DNA from: Acidobacteriota bacterium
GTDB taxonomy: Bacteria; Acidobacteriota; Vicinamibacteria; Vicinamibacterales; UBA2999
Direction of reading: 5' to 3'
NCBI GenBank assembly: GCA_947478985.1
Contig: CANJYC010000176.1
Span: forward strand, 1-5,011
Length of the DNA stretch: 5,011 nucleotides
Numbering within the stretch: position 1 is the first letter of the stretch; each line of letters begins with the position of its first letter. A program made the position numbers and the translations under genes. Below, one piece after another: positions 1 to 5,011 of this stretch. A model generated the notes under the pieces. It had not been told where the DNA came from. It saw only the letters and a program-made list of their open reading frames with translations, and made no database searches.

Positions 1-1175
1 CGCATCGTCCCGTCGCCGTATGCTTCGGCAAGGTCCGCCAGCACGCGCATCTGTCCCGCACTGAAGTCACCGAGCGGAAGTCGCACCGTCACGTGGCAAT
101 AGCCCGCCTGCTTCTGCAGTCCGACATTGCTCTTCATCCAGCGCAGGTACGTGTCCGGCAGTGGCGCCAGCTTCACCGTGCCAGGCAGGATGCCCGGTCC
201 TTTGAGCGGCGTCACGGCCCTCGCCGCCACGGTCTGCAGCGAAGGCGCATCGGCGCCGGCCCAGTCGGGCGCGGTCTCGTCCGGCACCGTCGAAGGGTCC
301 ATCGCCAGCCTGCGAGCACCGCCCTCGGCGCGCACCCCGGCGAGCGCCTCATCGTAGTGAGCCTTCCAGGTATCCCAGCCCAGCGCCTTGATCAGGAACT
401 TCATCCGGTTCCGCTGCCGGTGCTTGTAGTCACCCAGGCGGTGGTAGACACGGACAATCGCTTCGGCGACCTCGAAGATCTGGTCCGCCGGCAGGAACTC
501 GTACAGCAGCATGCCGGACACAGGCATGATCGAGGTGCCACCGCCGATGGTGAGGCGGAACCCACGTGTGCCGTTGACGATTCGGGCGAAGAATCCAAGG
601 TCGTGGATGGACGCCAGTGCGTGATCCTGTGGGCAGCCCTCAAACGCGATCTTGAACTTCCGCGGCAGGCGATCGGCCAGCGGATGACGCAGGAAGTAGC
701 GCGTCATCGCCTCGGCATACGGCGTGACATCAAATATCTCGTCGTGAGCGACGCCGGCATAGGGGCACGAGGTGATGTTGCGCACCGAATTACCGCACGC
801 CTCGCGAGTGGTCAGGCCGGTCTCGCCCAGTTCCCGCATTGAACGCTCGGCATCGGCCAGCGCAACGAAGTGGAACTGAACGTTCTGACGCGTGGTGACA
901 TGCCCGAACCCGCGCGAGTACCTCGCACCGACATCGGCAAGGGCACGCATCTGCGCGCCCGTCACGATCCCTTGCGGAATCTTGATCCGCATCATCTGCG
1001 TGTTGTCCTGCCGCTGCCCGTAGGTCCCGCGCAGGAGCCGGAACTTGCGCCAGTCATCGGCGGACATCTCGCCACTCTCGAACTTGGCGAGTTTGTCGAC
1101 GAACTCGTCGATGTCGCGTTCGTCGGCGAATGACAGGCGCGCACGCCCGAACGTCGTGTCATCGATTGCGGCCAT
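1..1175 (-). CDS. Siroheme-dependent nitrite/sulfite reductase, N-terminal 391 codons (runs off the left edge)
   Basis: I translated the minus strand from the ATG at 1175 and found no stop up to position 1, so the 3' end lies outside the window. The product is the N-terminal part of the ferredoxin-type nitrite/sulfite reductase family, which reduces sulfite to sulfide or nitrite to ammonia with six electrons. Visible blocks are MMRIKIPQGI at 61-70, YSRGFGHVTTRQNVQFH at 86-102, TREACGNSVRNITSCP at 123-138, PRKFKIAFEGCPQDHA at 171-186, and GFRLTIGGGTSIMPVSGM at 205-222. The second pseudo-repeat begins at about 335, with NVGLQKQAGY at 350-359 and LADLAEAYGDGTM at 379-391. R63, R132, K173 and K175 match the anion-binding R83, R153, K215 and K217 of E. 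coli CysI by hand alignment. The four cluster cysteines (CxxxxxC and CxxxC motifs) are expected in the missing half. The flanking siroheme genes supply its cofactor. Sulfite versus nitrite specificity cannot be settled from this half. Confidence 0.93.
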   Translation of the reverse strand, partial: MAAIDDTTFGRARLSFADERDIDEFVDKLAKFESGEMSADDWRKFRLLRGTYGQRQDNTQMMRIKIPQGIVTGAQMRALADVGARYSRGFGHVTTRQNVQFHFVALADAERSMRELGETGLTTREACGNSVRNITSCPYAGVAHDEIFDVTPYAEAMTRYFLRHPLADRLPRKFKIAFEGCPQDHALASIHDLGFFARIVNGTRGFRLTIGGGTSIMPVSGMLLYEFLPADQIFEVAEAIVRVYHRLGDYKHRQRNRMKFLIKALGWDTWKAHYDEALAGVRAEGGARRLAMDPSTVPDETAPDWAGADAPSLQTVAARAVTPLKGPGILPGTVKLAPLPDTYLRWMKSNVGLQKQAGYCHVTVRLPLGDFSAGQMRVLADLAEAYGDGTM

Positions 1176-1935
1176 AACTCCTCACCTCGTTGTTCGCATC
1201 TGTGCGGCCAGCGTCGGCCACTTCCAGCGCGTGTCGAATACTCACTACATCGCCGACGATTAGCACACCGGCCAATCCCGGCGGTGGCACTGCGGAACGC
1301 ACCTCAGACAGCAGCCCGGTCCACGTCCACGCCTCGGGCCTTGAGGCGGCGCACAGGATGGCCGCGGGCGTTGCCGGCCGCCATCCGTGCGTCATCAGCG
1401 CCGACGCCAATTCTCCGCGCGTGCCGACACCCATCATGAAGACGATCGACATGCTGTGTGGCTGAACGGCCCCGAGCGTCGCATCAACGGCCTCCATGGT
1501 GTGCCCGGCCAGCACCAGAAACGCGGAGGCGACACCGCGATGCGTCACCGGAATCCCCGCCAGTTCCGCTGCGGCTATGGCACTGGAGACACCGGGCACC
1601 ACTTCGCACGGAATTCCTGCCTGCGCCAGCGCCAGCGCTTCCTCGGCGCCCCGACCGAACACGAACGGGTCGCCGCCCTTCAGGCGAACCACCCGCTTGC
1701 CTTGCTTCGCCGCGCGAATCATCAGCCTGTTGATCGTCGCCTGCGGGACGCTATCCCGCCGAGCCCGCTTCCCGACCGAGAAACACTGCGCCTTCGTCAC
1801 CCGGCGCAACGCGTCCACGTCCACGAGCGCGTCGTACAGCACCAGATCCGCTGCTTCGACGCGGCGCAGCGCGCGAAGGGTCCACAGTTCGGGATCGCCC
1901 GGGCCGGCGCCGACAAGTGAGACCGCGCCTGCCAT
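1159..1935 (-). CDS. cobA: Uroporphyrinogen-III C-methyltransferase (SUMT)
   Basis: SUMT transfers two methyl groups from S-adenosylmethionine to C2 and C7 of uroporphyrinogen III, giving precorrin-2, the common precursor of siroheme and cobalamin. Numbered from the ATG at 1935 (258 residues), the first family signature VGAGPGDPELWTLRA is at 8-22, the second, VRLKGGDPFVFGRGAEE, at 83-99, VVPGVSSA at 112-119, GIPVTHRG at 127-134, and the core-strand FMMGVG at 166-171. The glycine before the final EE is alanine here, a minor variation. Length matches stand-alone SUMT rather than fused CysG. A TTG one codon upstream (1938) could also start it, but the TGATG junction with the preceding gene favours the ATG. 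The last 17 or so residues (after ALEVADA) are polar, resemble no family motif, and carry the ribosome binding site and first 17 nt of the downstream reductase gene. With a siroheme enzyme next door and no cobalamin genes visible, a siroheme role is most likely. Confidence 0.94.
   Translation of the reverse strand: MAGAVSLVGAGPGDPELWTLRALRRVEAADLVLYDALVDVDALRRVTKAQCFSVGKRARRDSVPQATINRLMIRAAKQGKRVVRLKGGDPFVFGRGAEEALALAQAGIPCEVVPGVSSAIAAAELAGIPVTHRGVASAFLVLAGHTMEAVDATLGAVQPHSMSIVFMMGVGTRGELASALMTHGWRPATPAAILCAASRPEAWTWTGLLSEVRSAVPPPGLAGVLIVGDVVSIRHALEVADAGRTDANNEVRSYGRNR
1178..1188 (-). promoter_or_regulatory. Ribosome binding site of the nitrite/sulfite reductase gene
   Basis: Read on the minus strand this is GAGGTGAGGAG followed by TT and the ATG at 1175. 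GAGGTG ends 7 nt before the ATG, an ideal Shine-Dalgarno spacing, whereas the inner AGGAG would be too close. The site lies inside the last codons of cobA, so it fixes the reductase start within the upstream gene and supports the 17-nt overlap as real. Confidence 0.75.
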
Positions 1936-2513
1936 CAATGTTTCTCGGGGCCGGAAGGCATCGGCCGGTCTTCGTACAGCTTGTTCAGGCGGTCCAGCAG
2001 CAACGGCCGTCGCCGCTCCATCGGCACTCCGTGTTCCCGCCAGTCCCGGCGCGCGCTGTCAGCAGCCCTCATCCACTCGTCGAGCTCAACGGGGAGCCAG
2101 TTGTCGAGGGCCTCCCGCAGCAGTCCGGCCAGGGCTGGGGCGCGTCCGTCGGTCGAAATCGCGACCGTCACACCGTCGCGCCGCACGATGCTGCCCATGT
2201 ACGCCGTGGCATGCGCGGGATCGTCCACGGCATTGACGAATACGCGACGAGCCTCAGCCGCCAGCCCGACCTGCCGGTTCACGTCGGGGGGCGCCGCCGC
2301 CACGACAAGCCACGCGCCATCGAGGTCCGCATCCGCGAATGCGCGGCGCACGATCGTCACGGCTCGGTGCTCGATCTCCGGCCGCACCTCGGGGGCAATC
2401 ACGGTCACCACCGCTCCTGCCGTCAACAACGCGTCGAGCTTCGAGGCGGCCACCGGCCCCGCGCCGACAACCACCACGCGCCGGCCGCGGAGGGCGAGAA
2501 ACAGCGGCAGCAT
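1935..2513 (-). CDS. Precorrin-2 dehydrogenase / sirohydrochlorin ferrochelatase-type protein (CysG N-terminal, Met8/SirC family)
   Basis: This 192-residue protein matches the N-terminal module of E. coli CysG. It oxidises precorrin-2 to sirohydrochlorin with NAD+ and, in bifunctional members (CysG, Met8p), also inserts Fe2+ to give siroheme. The NAD-binding loop VVGAGPVAASK is at residues 15-25, VAAAPPDVN (usual form AATDDxxxN) at 71-79, FVNAVDDP at 92-99, and AISTDGRAPALAGLLRE at 118-134. By hand alignment D97 matches catalytic Asp104 of CysG, and T121 sits at the position of CysG Ser128. A charged helical tail (about 142-185) corresponds to the helical C-terminal domain of the family. No separate chelatase (SirB/CbiX-like) gene is visible, so a dual function is plausible but unproven; a dehydrogenase-only SirC role remains possible. 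It starts 6 nt after the thrC stop with only a weak upstream GGGGCGG, which suggests coupled translation. Its TGA overlaps the cobA ATG by one base. Confidence 0.9.
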   Translation of the reverse strand: MLPLFLALRGRRVVVVGAGPVAASKLDALLTAGAVVTVIAPEVRPEIEHRAVTIVRRAFADADLDGAWLVVAAAPPDVNRQVGLAAEARRVFVNAVDDPAHATAYMGSIVRRDGVTVAISTDGRAPALAGLLREALDNWLPVELDEWMRAADSARRDWREHGVPMERRRPLLLDRLNKLYEDRPMPSGPEKH

Positions 2514-2519
2514 GTGCTG

Positions 2520-3773
2520 CTATTTTGCCGCCCCGACGGCCGCGTTCAGGTGCGAGCCAATCGCCTTCTCAAAGTCCGCGAAGCTGCGTCCGATCTGGGT
2601 CGGCTTGGCCACGCGGTCCATCATCACCTCGGCAGTCTTGTAGCCGTTGCCGGTGATGCAGATGACCACCGACTCATTCGGCTTGATGACACCGCGTTTG
2701 ATGAGCGCTCTGGTCGCGGCCAGCGTGGTGCCGCCTGCCGGCTCAGTGAAGATGCCTTCGGTGCGCGCCAGCAACTGTACGGCGTCGAGGATCTCGTCGT
2801 CGCTCACCATCGCGCCGCTGCCGCCTGTTTCCTTGACCACCTTCACGACCTGGAACCCATCGGCCGGGTTGCCGATGGCCAGCGACTTCGCAATCGTATT
2901 CGGCTTCACCGGCTCTGGGAACTCGAGCCCGGCCTCAAGGGCGCGGATGACCGGCGCCGACCCTTCGGGCTGGGCGGCATGAATCTTCGGCAGCACGCCG
3001 TCGACCAGGCCAATCTCCTTGAACTCGCGGAGGCCCTTGTAGATCCGCGGCATCAGCGTCCCGCCGGCAACCGGCGACACGATGTGATCGGGGAAGCGCC
3101 ACCCGAGCTGCTCCGCAATCTCAAAGCCCATCGTCTTGGCGCCCTCGGCGTAGTAACTGCGGAGGTTGATGTTGGCGAATCCCCACCCGTACCGATCGGC
3201 GATCTGCGTGCAGAGACGGTTCACGTCGTCATAGTTGCCGGCCACGGCCACGACGTGTGGGTTGTAGATCGACGCCCCGAGCACCTTGTTCGGTTCGAGA
3301 TCATTGGGAATGAAGACGTAGCACGGCAGACCCAGCCGCGCTGCATGTGCAGCCACGCTCCCCGCCAGGTTGCCAGTCGACGCGCAGCCGAACACCGGGA
3401 AGCCCAATTCCACGGCGCGCGTAGCCGCAATCGAGACCACGCGATCCTTGTACGAGAAGGTCGGATGGTTGACCGAGTCGTCCTTGAGATACAGCTCGGT
3501 GATGCCCAGTTCCTTGGCCAGCCGCGTTGCGCGCACGAGTGGTGTGTAGCCGGAGTTGAACCCGGTCTTGGGCTCCTCCACCGGCAGCAGTTCGAGATAG
3601 CGCCAGAGATTGCGCGGACGCGATTCGATGAGGCTCCTGGTCATGACGCTGCGGACGGCGCCGTAGTCGTAGGAGACCTCGAGCGGCCCGAGGCAGGCGC
3701 TGCACACCCAGAGCGCCTCTGGGGGATAGGCAGCCCCGCACAGATGACAGTTCAGCCCGGTCACGAATTTCAT
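2520..3773 (-). CDS. thrC: Threonine synthase (PLP-dependent) with N-terminal zinc-ribbon-like CxxC pairs
   Basis: ThrC converts O-phosphohomoserine to threonine and phosphate using pyridoxal phosphate (PLP). The 417-residue protein begins with two cysteine pairs, C9-x2-C12 and C24-x2-C27, forming a small zinc-ribbon-like module followed by GPLEVSYDY. The fold-type II PLP core follows: GYTPLVRA at 75-82, PTFSYKDR at 104-111 with K109 as the expected Schiff-base lysine, the asparagine loop STGNLAGS at 132-139, the phosphate-binding VAGGT at 235-239, and TGNGYK near the C-terminus. I chose the ATG at 3773 because it has a good ribosome binding site (GGGAG, 6 nt spacing), overlaps the thrB stop by 4 nt, and begins just before the first CxxC. 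An open frame extends 33 codons further upstream, but those codons lie inside thrB and encode an arginine-rich shadow. The gene stops 6 nt before the next start. Cysteate synthase is a known paralogue, but adjacency to thrB argues for threonine synthase. Confidence 0.96.
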   Translation of the reverse strand: MKFVTGLNCHLCGAAYPPEALWVCSACLGPLEVSYDYGAVRSVMTRSLIESRPRNLWRYLELLPVEEPKTGFNSGYTPLVRATRLAKELGITELYLKDDSVNHPTFSYKDRVVSIAATRAVELGFPVFGCASTGNLAGSVAAHAARLGLPCYVFIPNDLEPNKVLGASIYNPHVVAVAGNYDDVNRLCTQIADRYGWGFANINLRSYYAEGAKTMGFEIAEQLGWRFPDHIVSPVAGGTLMPRIYKGLREFKEIGLVDGVLPKIHAAQPEGSAPVIRALEAGLEFPEPVKPNTIAKSLAIGNPADGFQVVKVVKETGGSGAMVSDDEILDAVQLLARTEGIFTEPAGGTTLAATRALIKRGVIKPNESVVICITGNGYKTAEVMMDRVAKPTQIGRSFADFEKAIGSHLNAAVGAAK

Positions 3774-4717
3774 ACGCTTCTCCCGACGGCAACGATGGCG
3801 TCGCTCTGGAGCGACCCCGATGGGTGAACGGCGAGGGTGCGAACGGTGACCGGCACGCCGGCGCGCTCGCATGTCGACTCAAGCAGCCGCTCGACACGTG
3901 GCAGATTGCGATGCGCCAGCACCGCGACAGTGGGACCCGCGCCGGAGAGGAACGCGCCGAGCACGTCCGCATCGTCCAGCGCCAGCACTGCGGTCAGGTG
4001 CGGCACGAGCGCCGCGCGCGCGGGCTGATGCCACCGATCGGCCACCGCTTCGCGCAACGCTCCGTAGTCCCGCGACTGCAGCGCGTGGACCAGCGCGAGC
4101 ACACGCTGCAGATTGAACACGGCGTCCTGGCGCGTAATCGCAGGCGCGAGCGCCGCGCGCGCTTTGGCCGTCGACAACCCCATGCTCGGTGTGGCCGTGA
4201 CGATGTGGAGTTCGTCGGGCCACTGCCAGGCAAGCACCAGCGGGTCAAGGCCGTCCCTGTCGACGACGGACGTCAACCCGCCGTGAAGAGCTGGCGCCGC
4301 ATTGTCGGCGTGCCCCTCGATGGCCGCGGCGACGCCGAGCATCACACCGGGATCGACGGGACCGGATACACGGGCGAAAACCCGAATGGCGGCGACTGTC
4401 GCCGCAGCGCTGCTGCCGAGTCCGGCCGCCATCGGAATGTCGCTCTCAACCTCGACCAGCACGGTGGGTGTCCGCCGTCCTGTCCGCTCAACCATGGCCT
4501 GGAACGCCCGTTCCACGGCATTGCGTCCAGAAACGGGTGGCGTACTGCGCACCACCTCGAGACGGCTGCCGCCGTCCTCGCGGACCTCGATGATGCGGAC
4601 CCGGAGGTAGAGCTGCACGGCGAGGCCAAGCGTGTCGAATCCGCCGCCGAGATTGGCGGTCGATCCAGGCACCACGATCTGCTCTCCGGCGATCATGCTG
4701 ATGGTCTTAAGTGACAC
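3770..4717 (-). CDS. thrB: Homoserine kinase (GHMP kinase family)
   Basis: ThrB phosphorylates homoserine with ATP to O-phosphohomoserine, the substrate of ThrC, in the cytoplasm. The 315-residue product has the GHMP kinase layout. The N-terminal strand and substrate motif VPGSTANLGGGFDTLG is at residues 16-31. The ATP-binding glycine-rich loop PMAAGLGSSAAA is at 95-106, EGHADNAAPALHGGL at 134-148, DRWHQPAR (cf. the usual HxPYR stretch) at 227-234, and the C-terminal LSGAGPTV motif at 257-264. Length is close to the usual 300-315. The start is uncertain. The first in-frame initiator is a GTG at 4717, 15 nt after the hom stop, without a clear Shine-Dalgarno sequence. An ATG at 4696 (residue 8) is an equally good candidate and keeps the first strand whole. 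The stop overlaps the thrC start as ATGA, so the two are probably translationally coupled. Confidence 0.95.
   Translation of the reverse strand: MSLKTISMIAGEQIVVPGSTANLGGGFDTLGLAVQLYLRVRIIEVREDGGSRLEVVRSTPPVSGRNAVERAFQAMVERTGRRTPTVLVEVESDIPMAAGLGSSAAATVAAIRVFARVSGPVDPGVMLGVAAAIEGHADNAAPALHGGLTSVVDRDGLDPLVLAWQWPDELHIVTATPSMGLSTAKARAALAPAITRQDAVFNLQRVLALVHALQSRDYGALREAVADRWHQPARAALVPHLTAVLALDDADVLGAFLSGAGPTVAVLAHRNLPRVERLLESTCERAGVPVTVRTLAVHPSGSLQSDAIVAVGRSV
3780..3784 (-). promoter_or_regulatory. Ribosome binding site of thrC
   Basis: GGGAG (extended to GGGAGAA) on the minus strand, 6 nt before the ATG at 3773 and inside the end of thrB. It decides the thrC start against the open but implausible 33-codon extension upstream. 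Confidence 0.65.
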
Positions 4718-4732
4718 GAAACAAGAAAGATA

Positions 4733-5011
4733 TCACGATTCATCGGTCCACAACATCGGCAGTGCGAGGGGCAGTTCCGCGTGGAAATCAGCCTCCCCGA
4801 TCTCCCGCAGCGCGGCCTGGAGCGCGGCCTCCTCGCACGCCTCAACCGTGATGACAAACGGCAGCGCTTCCTTGGCGAAACCAGGCTCCTGAAGCACGGC
4901 ATCCAGGTTGATGCCCTGACCCGCCAGTGAGGTCGCAATGGAGGCCAGAATCCCTGGAGCGTCCTGAACGACAAATCGCAGGTAATACGGGCGGGCGGGC
5001 GCCGGTGCCAC
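4733..5011 (-). CDS. hom: Homoserine dehydrogenase, C-terminal ACT domain (5' part lies outside the window)
   Basis: This is the last 92 codons of a gene that enters from the right edge. The frame is open to position 5011, so the GTG at the edge is not evidence of a start. The visible part is one ACT domain. It has the strand PYYLRF at residues 8-13, the turn DAPGILASIA at 17-26, GINLDAVLQEP at 33-43, PFVIT at 51-55, and the ending ADFHAELPLALPML, which is typical of the C-terminus of ACT-bearing homoserine dehydrogenases of about 430 residues. The full enzyme would reduce aspartate semialdehyde to homoserine with NAD(P)H, the branch point to threonine and methionine, in the cytoplasm. In this family the ACT domain commonly mediates inhibition by threonine. 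A separate small ACT protein is the alternative, but the PLALPML-type tail and the thrB and thrC genes 15 nt downstream favour Hom. The catalytic domains cannot be seen. Confidence 0.88.
   Translation of the reverse strand: MAPAPARPYYLRFVVQDAPGILASIATSLAGQGINLDAVLQEPGFAKEALPFVITVEACEEAALQAALREIGEADFHAELPLALPMLWTDES

Noticed and set aside
93..842. A 249-codon plus-strand open frame
   Set aside because: It lies opposite the reductase gene, whose minus-strand translation matches family motifs throughout. The plus-strand product is low-complexity and Arg/His-rich.
1930..1945. A frameshift breaking a fused CysG
   Set aside because: The downstream frame begins with a clean start just before the methyltransferase signature, both proteins have normal stand-alone lengths, and TGATG is a common natural junction.
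1496..2236. A 246-codon plus-strand open frame
   Set aside because: It spans the cobA / siroheme-gene junction in antisense and is a Ser/Ala/Arg-rich shadow.
2505..2535. A terminator or promoter separating the threonine genes from the siroheme genes
   Set aside because: Only 6 nt separate stop and start. I see no hairpin with a T-run and no convincing -35/-10 pair in the neighbouring bases.
1917..3827. A 636-codon open frame on the plus strand, antisense to thrC and the siroheme genes
   Set aside because: It is rich in His, Arg, Gly and Ala with no recognisable domain and runs across three well-supported minus-strand genes. In GC-rich DNA the antisense of real genes often stays open.
3774..3872. 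N-terminal extension of ThrC by 33 codons
   Set aside because: It lies within thrB, is arginine-rich, and precedes a well-placed ribosome binding site and ATG at 3773.
3824..4714. A 296-codon plus-strand open frame opposite thrB
   Set aside because: It covers almost exactly the thrB gene in antisense, has shadow-like composition, and shows no motif.

Overview
The window is a GC-rich (roughly two thirds G+C by eye), gene-dense bacterial chromosome segment in which every supportable gene lies on the minus strand. In transcription order (right to left) it holds the C-terminal end of a homoserine dehydrogenase (hom), homoserine kinase (thrB), threonine synthase (thrC), a stand-alone precorrin-2 dehydrogenase / sirohydrochlorin ferrochelatase-type protein, a stand-alone uroporphyrinogen-III C-methyltransferase (cobA), and the first 391 codons of a siroheme-dependent nitrite/sulfite reductase that leaves the window at position 1. 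Junctions are very tight: a 15-nt gap (36 nt if thrB starts at its internal ATG), a 4-nt overlap, a 6-nt gap, a 1-nt overlap and a 17-nt overlap. This is what a single polycistronic unit looks like. No promoter, terminator, RNA gene, repeat, mobile element or CRISPR array is visible, and no stretch over about 40 bases lacks a gene.

The right half (about 2520-5011) is the threonine branch of the aspartate family: aspartate semialdehyde to homoserine (Hom), then O-phosphohomoserine (ThrB), then threonine (ThrC). The left half (1-2513) makes siroheme and the enzyme that uses it. CobA methylates uroporphyrinogen III to precorrin-2, the small Rossmann protein oxidises it to sirohydrochlorin and may insert iron, and the reductase uses siroheme plus a 4Fe-4S cluster to carry out a six-electron reduction of sulfite or nitrite. 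Sulfide from sulfite would feed cysteine and, with a homoserine ester, methionine. That gives a plausible metabolic reason for the two halves sharing a transcript, but this link is an inference.

The host cannot be identified from the sequence alone. High GC, separate rather than fused siroheme-synthesis genes, and the general look of the proteins are compatible with an environmental lineage such as Acidobacteriota, but this is a weak impression. I see nothing in the window that requires a previously undescribed system. The most notable point is the continuity of a threonine operon with a siroheme/sulfite-reductase operon.
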